Assembly (NCBI GenBank): GCA_902616005.1
Contig: CACMRG010000002.1
Span: forward strand, 1 to 64,000
Direction: 5' to 3'
DNA: 64,000 bases
Source: an uncultured SAR116 cluster alpha proteobacterium
GTDB taxonomy: Bacteria; Pseudomonadota; Alphaproteobacteria; Puniceispirillales; Marisalimonadaceae
How positions within the stretch are numbered: the first letter of the stretch is position 1; each line of letters starts with the position of its first letter. The notes under the pieces were generated by a model that did not search any database, was not told the origin of the DNA, and saw only the letters and a list, made by a program, of their open reading frames with translations. Positions 55,248 through 64,000 of this stretch are shown here, one piece after another. A program made the translations under genes and the position numbers.

Positions 55248-55761
55248 ATCAATAGAATTTTTTGGAATAAATATAGCTATATTAACAATATCAGATAGTA
55301 GAAATTTTAGTAATGATAAATCGGGTTCAATTTTAAAAAGTCTAATAGAAGATTATGGCCATAACTGCCTATTAAGAGATATTATTAAAGATGAACGTGA
55401 AGAACTTTTATTGATATTGGATCAATGGGTTAATAATAGAAATCTAGATGTTATTATCACTTCAGGAGGAACAGGATTGACAGGTCGAGATATCACTGTA
55501 GATGTAATAGAAACTTATTTTGACAAAAAGATTGATGGTTTTGGTGAGTTATTCAGATTTATTTCATATAAAAAAATTGGTACTTCCACAATACAAAGTA
55601 GAGCTATTGCTGGAACGAAGAATGGAAAATATATATTTTGTTTGCCGGGTTCACCCTCTGCTTGCAAAGATGCTTGGGAAGAAATTTTAAAATTTCAATT
55701 AGATATTAGACACAAACCATGTAACTTTGTTGAAATTATGCCACGATTGAATGAAATTTAA
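55225..55761 (+). CDS. moaB: Molybdopterin-binding MoaB-type protein
   Basis: This 178-residue MoaB/MogA-fold protein shows IAILTISDSRNFSNDKSGS, the catalytic VIITSGGTGLTGRDITVDV and FCLPGSPSACKDAWEEIL. It overlaps the transglycosylase by 23 bases. The family adenylates molybdopterin, but MoaB proteins can be inactive in some bacteria. No other molybdenum cofactor gene lies in the window. Confidence 0.88.
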   Translation: MNIEMIDKSIEFFGINIAILTISDSRNFSNDKSGSILKSLIEDYGHNCLLRDIIKDEREELLLILDQWVNNRNLDVIITSGGTGLTGRDITVDVIETYFDKKIDGFGELFRFISYKKIGTSTIQSRAIAGTKNGKYIFCLPGSPSACKDAWEEILKFQLDIRHKPCNFVEIMPRLNEI

Positions 55762-55775
55762 AAAGTTTCAATAAA

Positions 55776-56450
55776 GTGCCAAATCTTTTTGAAGAAAAAA
55801 AATATTATAATAATTCTAAGAGAGTGATGATAGGAATTGATGAAGTAGGGAGAGGTTGTTGGGCAGGCCCAATCTTGAGTTGTGCATCATATATTTATCC
55901 TTCAAAATTTATGAATTTACCAAAAATTGATGACTCAAAAAAAATGAGTAAAAAAAATAGAAGAGAGATTTTAATATTATCTTCGTCTCTTTCAAAAAGC
56001 GCAATAGGATGCTCAACAGTAAATGAAATTGAAAATTTTGGAATTAATGTTAGTAACGATTTAGCAGCATTAAGAGCAGTTATTATTTTAATACAAAATT
56101 TTAATTTACATTCTGATAAAAATTTAATTTTTGATATTTTTATGGATGGAAATAGAATTCCAAGATTTGAAAGATTTAAAAATTTATATAGTTTAATAAG
56201 AAATAAAATTAACATTAATTCTATTGTAAAAGGAGATTCAAAAGTAATGTCTATAGCTCTCGCAAGTGTTATTGCTAAAGAGACGAGAGATACCATAATG
56301 AAACATCAACATGATTTGTATCCACAGTATAATTTTAAAAACAATGTTGGTTATGGAACAAAAGAGCACAGAGATATGATAACGAAACATGGTATAGTAA
56401 AGATTCATAGAAGAAATTTTAAGCCCATTAGTACAATATTTTGTAATTAG
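55776..56450 (+). CDS. rnhB: Ribonuclease HII
   Basis: This 224-residue enzyme removes ribonucleotides from DNA and RNA-DNA hybrids. The active-site acids are D22-E23 in IGIDEVGRGCWAGP, and further motifs are DSKKMSKKNRREIL, GDSKVMSIALASVIAKETRD and VGYGTKEHRD. The start is GTG at 55776. In alphaproteobacteria rnhB is often next to the DNA methyltransferase ccrM, as here. Confidence 0.95.
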   Translation: MPNLFEEKKYYNNSKRVMIGIDEVGRGCWAGPILSCASYIYPSKFMNLPKIDDSKKMSKKNRREILILSSSLSKSAIGCSTVNEIENFGINVSNDLAALRAVIILIQNFNLHSDKNLIFDIFMDGNRIPRFERFKNLYSLIRNKININSIVKGDSKVMSIALASVIAKETRDTIMKHQHDLYPQYNFKNNVGYGTKEHRDMITKHGIVKIHRRNFKPISTIFCN

Positions 56451-56568
56451 TAAAAAAAAAAATCTACATATTGTTGGTTAAATTTTATAATTTTATAAAC
56501 TATTGACTTACTTAAATTTTTATAATTTTATCAAAATATATTAAGTTCTTATCAACATGTTATAAACA

Positions 56569-57645
56569 ATGAATATCGAGAATATAAAAAATAAAATTAT
56601 TCATGGAAATTCTTTAGAAATTTTAGAAAAATTCCCTGAAAATTCTGTTGATCTTATTTTTGCAGACCCTCCATATAATTTACAATTATCCAAAACTTTA
56701 TTACGTCCCGATCAAACTAAAGTGAATGGAGTAAAAGAAAATTGGGATAATTTTGATGGTTTTGATCATTATGATGAGTTTACTTTAAATTGGTTAAAAA
56801 GCTCTAAAAAAATTTTAAAATCAAATGGTTCTATGTGGATTATAGGTTCTTACCATAATATTTTTAGAATTGGCTATATGCTACAGAATTTGGGATTTTG
56901 GATTTTGAATGATATAGTTTGGATAAAAAATAATCCAATGCCTAATTTTCGTGGTAAAAGATTTACAAACGCACACGAAACTATGATTTGGGTTTCAAAG
57001 CATAAAAACTCAAAATATACTTTCAACTATGAATCTATGAAATCTCTTAATGGTGATTTACAAATGAGATCTGACTGGAATCTTCCTATTTGTAATGGTA
57101 AAGAAAGATTAAAAGATGAAGATGGAGTAAAAATTCATCCAACTCAAAAGCCTGAAAGTTTAATTAGTAGAATTTTGTTAGCAAGTACCAATGTGAATGA
57201 TATAATACTAGATCCCTTTTTTGGCACAGGGACTACTGGCGCTGTGGCAAAGAAGTTAAATAGAAATTTTATAGGAATTGAACAAGATTTAAATTATGTA
57301 ACCTCCGCTCAATATCGAATAAAAAATACCAAAAAAATTCAACATGTTGAATTAATTCAAATACCTCCAAAAGAGAAGGTGAAAAGAATTCCATTTGGAT
57401 CACTCATAGAAAAAGGTCTTATAATTCCAGGTGAAATTCTAACTGATTTGAGAAAAAGATGGACTGCAAAAGTGAGAGCCGATGGAAGTTTGATTTCAAG
57501 AGATAATAAAGGATCTATTCATTCCGTAGGAGCGGCATTACAAGGTCTACCTGCTTGTAATGGCTGGACATTTTGGCATATAAATAGATCTGGTAGATTA
57601 ATACCAATAGACCATTTAAGGAATGCAATTAAACTAACGGCTTAA
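56569..57645 (+). CDS. ccrM: CcrM-type GANTC adenine DNA methyltransferase
   Basis: This 358-residue beta-class N6-adenine methyltransferase has DPPY at residues 33-36 ([10 protein letters not shown]), then the SAM-binding [18 protein letters not shown] near residue 217. The C-terminal [16 protein letters not shown] domain is specific to CcrM. In alphaproteobacteria it methylates GANTC late in replication and shapes cell-cycle transcription. Upstream are 118 bases with two TTATNAACA sequences near the start and no confident CtrA site. It converges on glcB with a 12-base overlap. Confidence 0.93.
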   Translation: MNIENIKNKIIHGNSLEILEKFPENSVDLIFADPPYNLQLSKTLLRPDQTKVNGVKENWDNFDGFDHYDEFTLNWLKSSKKILKSNGSMWIIGSYHNIFRIGYMLQNLGFWILNDIVWIKNNPMPNFRGKRFTNAHETMIWVSKHKNSKYTFNYESMKSLNGDLQMRSDWNLPICNGKERLKDEDGVKIHPTQKPESLISRILLASTNVNDIILDPFFGTGTTGAVAKKLNRNFIGIEQDLNYVTSAQYRIKNTKKIQHVELIQIPPKEKVKRIPFGSLIEKGLIIPGEILTDLRKRWTAKVRADGSLISRDNKGSIHSVGAALQGLPACNGWTFWHINRSGRLIPIDHLRNAIKLTA

Positions 57646-59805
57646 ACTCTTTAATTCTAGCCTTCGTTCATGAAGTATTGGCTCAGTATAACCTGAGGGA
57701 CTTGTAGTACCTTTAAAAACAAGGTCTACAGCTGCTTGGAAAGCAATAGATCTGTCATAATTCTCAGCCATTTTTCTGTAATTAGCATCATTTTCATTTT
57801 GTTTATCAACAATTTGAGCCATCTTTTTTAATGATGCGATGGCTTGATCCTTGGTAATAATATTATGATGTAACCAGTTAGCTAAATGTTGGCTAGAAAT
57901 TCTGCATGTTGCTCTATCTTCCATTAAACCTACATCATTAATATCAGGAACTTTTGAACAACCGATACCTTGATCAACCCATCTTACAACATAACCTAGA
58001 ATTCCTTGAGAGTTATTGTCTATTTCCCTTTCTATATCTTCTGGAGACCAGTTATATCCAAATGCAATTGGAGGAGTAAGAATTTTTGACTGTAGGTCAG
58101 GGGTGTTAATTTGATTATTTATTTTTTTCTGTTCTTCAAATACGTTAACTTCATGATAGTGAAGAGCGTGTATAGTAGCAGCTGTAGGGCTTGGCACCCA
58201 TGCTGTATTAGCACCACTTTTAGGATGTTGTATTTTTTGTTCATACATATCTTTCATCAGATCTGGCATTGCCCACATACCTTTTCCTATTTGTGCTTTG
58301 CCAGATAAACCGCATTTTAGTCCCACTAAAACATTATTTTTTTCGTAAGCGTTTATCCATTTTTCACCTTTTATTTCTGCTTTGGGTATTATAGGTCCAC
58401 CCTCCATGGCGGTATGTATTTCATCTCCAGTTCTATCTAGAAATCCAGTATTGATAAATACTAGACGTTCTTTAGCATGCCTAATGCATTCTTTTAAATT
58501 TACAGTCGTTCTTCTTTCTTCATCCATAATACCAATTTTTATAGTATTATTTGGTAATCCAAGCATTTTTTCAACTGCAGCAAATAATTCAATTGTAAAC
58601 ATCACTTCTTCAGGGCCATGCATTTTTGGTTTAACTATATATACAGAGCCAGTTTTAGAGTTATTTTTTCCATTTTTAAGATCAAACATGGATATCATAG
58701 TAGTAATAACTGTATCCATAATTCCTTCAGGTATTTCTTTATTTTCAGAATAAATAATAGCTGGATTTGTCATTAAATGCCCAACATTTCTAATAAGCAT
58801 TAAGGATAACCCCGATAAATATAAATCGCCATTTTTTGTTCTGAAAACTTTTGTTTTATTAAGTTTTCTTACAATTTTTTTCCCATTTTTTTCAAAAGTA
58901 TCTTCAAGATCTCCTTTCATTAAGCCAAGCCAATTTTTATAGGCTAAGACTTTATCTTCAGCATCTACAGCAGCCACAGAATCTTCACAATCTTGGATAG
59001 TAGTTATTGCAGATTCAAGAATAACATCTTGAAGAGAAGACTTGTCACTTGACCCAATTAAAGAATTTTTATCGAATGATAAAATAACATGAAGATTATT
59101 ATTTTTTAAAAGAACTTCATAAATATCTTCATTAACTTTATTGAATCCTATGTATTTATTCCTTTCTCTCAAATTTGTTTCAGTATTATCTGATAGTTTA
59201 ATTATTAACTCATTATCTATTACAGAATAATTTGTAACCTCTGTGTGAGACCCATTTGAGAGAGGAAAATACTTATCTAAAAAATCTTTAGCAAAAGCTA
59301 TAACCTTTTCACCTCTTTTCGGGTTATAACCATTTCCCTTTTCACAACCATTTTCTTCAGATATGAAATCTGTACCATATAGTGCGTCATATAAACTACC
59401 CCATCTAGCATTAGCTGCATTTATTGAATACCTCGCATTTGTTACAGGAACTACAAGTTGTGGACCAGGAATATTTGCAATTTCCTCATCTATATTTTCT
59501 GTATTTATATTGAAGTCTGGCCCTTCAGGAACAATATAATCAATTTCTTTTAGAAAATTGATGTAGTCTTCGTGATCATATGGCTTATCTTTGTTTGAAA
59601 TATAATATGTATCAATTTTCTTTTTTATCTCTTCTCTTTTCTTTAAGAGATTTTGATTCTTAGGAGCAAAAACTTTAATTATATGATCAAAATCTTCCCA
59701 AAACTTATCAACATTTAAATCTAACTTATTTAGCACTTCATTTTCCAAAAATTCACTTAACAGTTTTGAAACTTTTAAAGAGCTTTTAATTTCTAATTCT
59801 TCCAT
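57634..59805 (-). CDS. glcB: Malate synthase G
   Basis: This 723-residue enzyme condenses glyoxylate and acetyl-CoA into malate. Length equals that of E. coli GlcB. Motifs include [66 protein letters not shown] and [38 protein letters not shown]. It lies only 15 bases after the phosphohexomutase gene, so there is no room for a leader riboswitch. With maeB it links C2 to C3/C4 metabolism. Confidence 0.97.
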   Translation of the reverse strand: MEELEIKSSLKVSKLLSEFLENEVLNKLDLNVDKFWEDFDHIIKVFAPKNQNLLKKREEIKKKIDTYYISNKDKPYDHEDYINFLKEIDYIVPEGPDFNINTENIDEEIANIPGPQLVVPVTNARYSINAANARWGSLYDALYGTDFISEENGCEKGNGYNPKRGEKVIAFAKDFLDKYFPLSNGSHTEVTNYSVIDNELIIKLSDNTETNLRERNKYIGFNKVNEDIYEVLLKNNNLHVILSFDKNSLIGSSDKSSLQDVILESAITTIQDCEDSVAAVDAEDKVLAYKNWLGLMKGDLEDTFEKNGKKIVRKLNKTKVFRTKNGDLYLSGLSLMLIRNVGHLMTNPAIIYSENKEIPEGIMDTVITTMISMFDLKNGKNNSKTGSVYIVKPKMHGPEEVMFTIELFAAVEKMLGLPNNTIKIGIMDEERRTTVNLKECIRHAKERLVFINTGFLDRTGDEIHTAMEGGPIIPKAEIKGEKWINAYEKNNVLVGLKCGLSGKAQIGKGMWAMPDLMKDMYEQKIQHPKSGANTAWVPSPTAATIHALHYHEVNVFEEQKKINNQINTPDLQSKILTPPIAFGYNWSPEDIEREIDNNSQGILGYVVRWVDQGIGCSKVPDINDVGLMEDRATCRISSQHLANWLHHNIITKDQAIASLKKMAQIVDKQNENDANYRKMAENYDRSIAFQAAVDLVFKGTTSPSGYTEPILHERRLELKSLSR

Positions 59806-59820
59806 AACTTACCTTTACAA

Positions 59821-61230
59821 TTAAACTTGCAAATTACAATTTATACTTAATTGTTCGCTTTTCAATAAAGCATTTACTTCTTTAGATAAATTTACAAAAT
59901 TTTCCTTTGTATTACCATCAATTCTTATTATTAAAGAATTTTCTGTATTACTTGCTCTGATTAAATACCACCCAATATCTAAATCTACTCTAATTCCATC
60001 AATAAAATTACAATATTTAGCTTCATATTTATCTTCAATCTTAAGTTTTAAATTTTCAATTACACTAAATTTTTTATCATCAGAACATTTGATTTTTATT
60101 TCTGGTGTCGAAAAATTATTTTTGAAATAATTCAAAAATTTATCTAATTTATAGTTTTGTTCAATTAGTGCTAAAAATCTTATGCTTGAGTATATAGCAT
60201 CGTCATAACCGTAATATGTGTCTCCAAAAAAAATATGACCAGACATCTCACCTGCAAATTGAGACTTGATCTTTTTCATTTTATTTTTTATGTGAGAATG
60301 TCCTGTTTTCCAAATCAAAACTTCATAGTCTAATTTTTCTAGAAATTGTTTACATTTTTGACTGGATTTTACATCTAAAATAATTGGATATTTTTTGTTA
60401 GATATAGATTGAGCTAAAAATGTTGTTAATATATCGCCCGCAATTAACTCTAACTGATTGTTTACGATACCAACTCTGTCTCCATCTCCATCAAATGCAA
60501 ATCCAAAGTCAGCATTTTGCCTTTTAACTTCTTGTTTAAGTTTTACTAAATTATTTTCATTACTAGGGTCTGGATGATGATTTGGAAAATTACCATCTAT
60601 CTCTGAATACAAAACAGTATTTTTACATGGTAGTAATTTAACAATTTTATTGATTATATCTCCTGTAGCACCATTTCCGCAGTCCCAAATAATTTTTTTA
60701 TCTTTTAAATTTTTAGAACTAGATAATGGCATCAAAATCTGTTCTATATACTTTTCATCTAAATCTAAACTTTCAATAGTACTATTCATGTTAATGTTTG
60801 AACCTGATTTAGCTTTAATTCCTAAATTTTGAATATCTTTTCCAAAAAATGGTTCATTTTTTATCATCATTTTAAAACCATTATAATTTTTAGGATTATG
60901 ACTTCCTGTAATTTGAATTGCGCCGTCAGCATTCAAATTGTAACTACCAAAGTATAAAATGGGTGTTGGATTTAATCCTAAATCAATTATATTACAGCCT
61001 GATCTACTTAAACCAAGTTTTGTTTGTTTTTTTAAATCTGGACTAGATAATCTTCCATCCATACTGATTACAATATTTGTTTCATCATTAAAATTGTTTT
61101 CTTTGCAAATCAGTCCAAAAAAATAACCAATCATAAAAGCATCTTTTTCAAATAGAGTTTCATTTATTATGCCTCTGATATCGTATTCTCTTAAAATGCT
61201 AGGATGAAAATTATGTTTGTAAGTTTTCAT
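59821..61230 (-). CDS. Phosphomannomutase/phosphoglucomutase
   Basis: This protein of about 469 residues is an alpha-D-phosphohexomutase. It has REYDIRGIINE at the N-terminus, the phosphoserine motif ITGSHNPKNYNGFK near residue 108, DGDGDRVGIV for metal binding and EMSGHIFF for substrate. The ATG at 61230 overlaps the galU stop as TAATG and is preferred to the TTG at 61251. It supplies glucose-1-P or mannose-1-P for galU-linked sugar nucleotide synthesis. Confidence 0.93.
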   Translation of the reverse strand: MKTYKHNFHPSILREYDIRGIINETLFEKDAFMIGYFFGLICKENNFNDETNIVISMDGRLSSPDLKKQTKLGLSRSGCNIIDLGLNPTPILYFGSYNLNADGAIQITGSHNPKNYNGFKMMIKNEPFFGKDIQNLGIKAKSGSNINMNSTIESLDLDEKYIEQILMPLSSSKNLKDKKIIWDCGNGATGDIINKIVKLLPCKNTVLYSEIDGNFPNHHPDPSNENNLVKLKQEVKRQNADFGFAFDGDGDRVGIVNNQLELIAGDILTTFLAQSISNKKYPIILDVKSSQKCKQFLEKLDYEVLIWKTGHSHIKNKMKKIKSQFAGEMSGHIFFGDTYYGYDDAIYSSIRFLALIEQNYKLDKFLNYFKNNFSTPEIKIKCSDDKKFSVIENLKLKIEDKYEAKYCNFIDGIRVDLDIGWYLIRASNTENSLIIRIDGNTKENFVNLSKEVNALLKSEQLSINCNLQV

Positions 61231-62084
61231 TAACTTAATGATTTTAACCAATTATTGAGGTCAGAACTCAAATCTGTTCTATTTAAACCAAATGATATAT
61301 TAGCTTGTAAAAATCCAAGCTTTGATCCACAATCAAATCTTTCATTTTTAATTCTATATCCTAGACAAGGTACTCTGTCCAATTGGGAAGAGATAGCGTC
61401 AGTGAGTTGTACTTCTTGACTTGTACCACGTTCTTGTTTTTCTAATACATCAAAAACTTTGTGATCAAGAATATACCTCCCAATTATTGCTAAATTACTA
61501 GGGGCATGTTCTACAGTAGGTTTTTCAACCATTTGATTTATTTGCATTAAATTTTTATCGCTGTCATCGACTTTAACAATGCCATAGGATGAAACTTTTT
61601 GTTTATCAACTTCCATAATAGCAACCATGTTTCCTGATGTATAATTTTCAATCATTTCTTTTGTTGTTGATTGACCAAAAATTAAATCATCAGCAAGTAT
61701 AACGGCAAAGGGTTCATTTTGAATTAGATGTCTTGCACACCAGATTGCGTGACCCAGTCCAGCAGGTTCTTGTTGACGAACATAGGCATAACTTCCAGGT
61801 ATTTTGAGCATTTCTTGAGCAGAAGCTAAAGTATCTCTTTTTCCTTTTGCAAGAAGATTATTTTCTAATTCAAATGAATGATCAAAATGGTTTTCTATAG
61901 CTGATTTTCCTCTACTTGTAACAAATATAAATTGTTCAATTCCTGCATTTGCTGCTTCTTCAACGGCGTATTGAATGAGAGGTTTATCAACTATAGGAAG
62001 CATTTCTTTAGGCATAGATTTGGTAGCAGGTAAAAATCTTGTGCCTAGTCCTCCTACTGGAAATATTGCTTTCTTAACATTCAT
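61230..62084 (-). CDS. galU: UTP-glucose-1-phosphate uridylyltransferase
   Basis: This 284-residue nucleotidyltransferase makes UDP-glucose. Motifs are FPVGGLGTRFLPATKSMPKEMLPIVDKPLIQYAVEEA, ILADDLIFG and RFDCGSKLGFLQA. It forms a leftward galU-phosphohexomutase pair and diverges from UDP-glucose dehydrogenase over 67 bases, so substrate makers and user sit back to back. Confidence 0.96.
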   Translation of the reverse strand: MNVKKAIFPVGGLGTRFLPATKSMPKEMLPIVDKPLIQYAVEEAANAGIEQFIFVTSRGKSAIENHFDHSFELENNLLAKGKRDTLASAQEMLKIPGSYAYVRQQEPAGLGHAIWCARHLIQNEPFAVILADDLIFGQSTTKEMIENYTSGNMVAIMEVDKQKVSSYGIVKVDDSDKNLMQINQMVEKPTVEHAPSNLAIIGRYILDHKVFDVLEKQERGTSQEVQLTDAISSQLDRVPCLGYRIKNERFDCGSKLGFLQANISFGLNRTDLSSDLNNWLKSLS

Positions 62085-62151
62085 GTAATATATATGTGAT
62101 ATAAATCATATATTTAAATAGTAAATCTCCAATTAATAGGAATTATTAAAT

Positions 62152-63465
62152 ATGAAAATTGTAATGTTAGGTACAGGTTACGTTGGGTTGGTTTCCGGAG
62201 CTTGTTTTTCAGAGTTTGGACACGATGTAGTTTGTGTCGATAAGGATGAAAAAAAAATAACAAACTTAAAAAATGGTATTTTGCCAATATATGAACCTGG
62301 ATTGGATATTTTGGTGAAGAAGAATTTTAGAAATGAAAAGCTAAAATTTTCTAGTTCAGTTAAAAAATCAATAGTAGATGCTGATGCAATTTTTATTGCA
62401 GTAGGAACTCCAGAAAGAAGAGGTGATGGTCATGCAGATTTGACTTATGTCTATTCTGCAGCAAGAGAGATTGCGACAATCTTAGAGAATTATTGTGTAA
62501 TTATTACAAAATCAACTGTTCCAGTTGGAACGTCACTAGAAATAAAAAAAATTATTAAAAAATATAATAAAAACGCAAACTTTGATGTTGTGTCTAACCC
62601 TGAGTTTCTTAGAGAAGGTAGTGCTATAGAAGATTTTATGAGACCTAATAGAATTATTGTTGGTTATGAAAATGAAAAGTCAAAAAAAATAATGGATAAT
62701 ATTTACCAACCACTTAACTTAATTCAAACTCCTATTTTGTTTACAGATATAAAATCAGCTGAATTAATTAAATATGCTTCAAATGCATTTTTAGCTGTGA
62801 AAATTTCTTTTATTAATCAGATGGCGGATTTATGTGAGGGTTTGAGTACTGATATACACTTTATATCAAGAGGTATGGGTTTAGATAAAAGGATCGGTGA
62901 TAAATTTTTACATCCTGGTCCAGGATATGGTGGCTCTTGTTTTCCTAAAGATACCATTGCTCTATCAAAAATTGCATCGGATAATAACATTGATTTGTCA
63001 ATCATTGATAATGTCATCAATTATAATCAGAATAGAAAGAAATCACTTATTAAAAAATTAAAGAATATACTTGGAAATAATATTAAGGAGATGAGAGTTG
63101 CGGTTTTAGGATTATCATTTAAACCTGGCACAGATGATATGAGAGAAAGTCCTTCACTAGATTTAGTTCCTTCTTTAGTTAAAAAGGTAAAGGAGGTTAG
63201 AGTTTTTGATCCTGTTGCTATGAAAGAAGCTTCAAAATACATTAAAAATGTATATTTTTCGAATAAAGTTGAAGATTGTATCATGAATGTTGATTTAACA
63301 ATTATTTTAACTGAATGGAGTGAGTTCCGGACATTATCAGCAGATTACTTATCTAAATTTATGAAAGGAAATGTGGTTGTTGATTTTAGAAATGCTCTCA
63401 ATCCTGAAAATTTTAAAGGTAAAAACATTACTTTGCATCAAGTTGGAAGAGGACCATTCAACTAA
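62152..63465 (+). CDS. ugd: UDP-glucose 6-dehydrogenase
   Basis: This 437-residue NAD-dependent dehydrogenase makes UDP-glucuronate from the UDP-glucose of galU. Signatures are [41 protein letters not shown] and the catalytic Cys263 in [10 protein letters not shown], then [20 protein letters not shown]-glucuronate feeds surface polysaccharide or LPS sugars. It ends overlapping proV by four bases. Confidence 0.96.
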   Translation: MKIVMLGTGYVGLVSGACFSEFGHDVVCVDKDEKKITNLKNGILPIYEPGLDILVKKNFRNEKLKFSSSVKKSIVDADAIFIAVGTPERRGDGHADLTYVYSAAREIATILENYCVIITKSTVPVGTSLEIKKIIKKYNKNANFDVVSNPEFLREGSAIEDFMRPNRIIVGYENEKSKKIMDNIYQPLNLIQTPILFTDIKSAELIKYASNAFLAVKISFINQMADLCEGLSTDIHFISRGMGLDKRIGDKFLHPGPGYGGSCFPKDTIALSKIASDNNIDLSIIDNVINYNQNRKKSLIKKLKNILGNNIKEMRVAVLGLSFKPGTDDMRESPSLDLVPSLVKKVKEVRVFDPVAMKEASKYIKNVYFSNKVEDCIMNVDLTIILTEWSEFRTLSADYLSKFMKGNVVVDFRNALNPENFKGKNITLHQVGRGPFN

Positions 63466-64000
63466 GCATATTTTTTACTTTCTTTATTAGGTCTTTGAAT
63501 ACCATTTAGTAATTCTTTTAAAGTAATTTTTCCAATTATTTTGTTTTTATTATCTTTGACATGTACAAAATAATGTTTTGTTTTTGTTATTTTTTGCAAT
63601 ACATCTTCTAAAACCATTTCGCTATCAATTATAGGAACATCTTCTTTTTTCATAGAAATAGTTTTTTTCATAATTGACTTTGCTTTTATAACTCTTGAAC
63701 GATTAATATCTTTTATAAAATCAGATACATAGTTATCAGAAGGATTAAGAATAATTTTTTGAGGATTGTCGTCTTGCACAATAGATCCATCTCTAAGAAT
63801 AGAAATTCTTTCACCAATTTTTAAAGCCTCGTCTAAATCATGGGTTATAAATACAATTGTTTTTTTCAATTCCAATTGTAAATCAATTAGAACATCTTGC
63901 ATCTCTGCTCTTATGAGCGGGTCTAACGCAGAAAAAGCTTCATCCATAAGTAAAATTTCTGCATCAGTTGCCAATGCCCTTGCCAAACCAACCCTTTGTT
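63462..64000 (-). CDS. proV: Partial ProV-type glycine betaine/proline ABC transporter ATPase
   Basis: The 3' part of an ABC ATPase runs off the right edge (the frame is open to base 64000). Visible are [37 protein letters not shown], the ABC signature and Walker B of ProV/Opu[12 protein letters not shown] with the switch His, and a C-terminal CBS region with [24 protein letters not shown]. The protein powers uptake of compatible solutes such as glycine betaine. The 5' end, Walker A and membrane partners are outside the window. Confidence 0.85.
   Translation of the reverse strand, partial: QRVGLARALATDAEILLMDEAFSALDPLIRAEMQDVLIDLQLELKKTIVFITHDLDEALKIGERISILRDGSIVQDDNPQKIILNPSDNYVSDFIKDINRSRVIKAKSIMKKTISMKKEDVPIIDSEMVLEDVLQKITKTKHYFVHVKDNKNKIIGKITLKELLNGIQRPNKESKKYA

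Noticed and set aside
59806-59820. Glycine riboswitch before malate synthase, as in some SAR11 genomes
   Set aside because: Only 15 bases separate glcB from the upstream gene, far too few for the aptamer.
62091-62112. Imperfect inverted repeat between galU and ugd (ATATGTGATATAAATCATATAT-type)
   Set aside because: The arms are imperfect and made almost wholly of A and T; it is not distinguishable from background.
1-64000. CRISPR arrays, insertion sequences, prophage or integration sites
   Set aside because: No regularly spaced repeats, transposase, integrase or tRNA-flanking duplication is visible; gene content is core housekeeping throughout.

Overview
The window is a gene-dense, AT-rich (about 70% A+T by eye) stretch of chromosome from an alphaproteobacterium, most likely a marine, genome-streamlined lineage. 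Three things support this. The gene order is classically alphaproteobacterial: grpE-dnaK-dnaJ-dapB, secB/dnaQ-coaE/hemE-hemJ-rho-mnmE-mnmG-rsmG-parA-parB, and DUF3576-leuS-lptE-holA. The genome carries a CcrM-type methyltransferase. Spacing is extreme: no gap exceeds 221 bp, genes often overlap, and convergent pairs leave 18 bp or less between stops. I cannot name the genus. No mobile element, prophage, CRISPR array or rRNA is visible, and one tRNA (Gln, TTG) is present.

Layout. 1-11.5 kb: a partial RimI-type acetyltransferase, TsaB, a secreted polysaccharide deacetylase, a Bax-like glucosaminidase, an Nfu-type Fe-S scaffold, trpS, murJ, glnD and mutS. 11.5-16 kb: malic enzyme, a PfkB sugar/nucleoside kinase, a small lipoprotein and dapB. 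16-26.4 kb: dnaJ, dnaK and grpE (with a sigma32-like promoter before dnaK), rph, rdgB, hemW, an LpoA-like lipoprotein, rsmI, a BON-domain lipoprotein and gshB. 26.4-33.3 kb: a leftward histidine block (hisB-hisH-GNAT-hisA-hisF-hisE-HIT), Smr and Tim44-like genes, secB, dnaQ and coaE. 33.3-41.8 kb: the candidate replication origin in the coaE/hemE gap, then hemE, hemJ, rho, mnmE, mnmG, rsmG, parA and parB, with parS sequences at the mnmE start and inside rsmG. 41.8-50.3 kb: a small exported protein, holA, lptE, leuS, DUF3576, an outer-membrane porin with an intrinsic terminator, a YggS-type protein, ribA, a degenerate response regulator and tRNA-Gln. 50.3-64 kb: ispE, a TPR lipoprotein, a uracil-DNA-glycosylase-like protein without the catalytic motifs, a lytic transglycosylase, moaB, rnhB, ccrM, malate synthase G, a phosphohexomutase, galU, UDP-glucose dehydrogenase and the 3' part of a proV-type ABC ATPase.

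How it works together. The centre of the window looks like the chromosome's replication and segregation hub. DnaA-box-like sequences sit between coaE and hemE, 3 kb from a perfect parS palindrome whose centre contains the mnmE start codon, and parAB lies 4 kb further on. Genes just left of the proposed origin run mostly leftward and those just right run rightward, as expected for genes oriented with the replication forks. The rest is housekeeping: protein folding, tRNA modification and charging, cell-wall remodelling, haem, histidine, lysine and riboflavin synthesis, and glyoxylate/C4 carbon flow. I see no defence, secondary-metabolite or other clearly new multi-gene system. The unusual items are local: the relocated/decayed parS pair, the catalytically stripped UDG homologue, the pseudo-receiver regulator, an 87-bp tandem duplication between the BON lipoprotein and gshB, and the loss of hrcA, yraN and mltA from otherwise conserved clusters.
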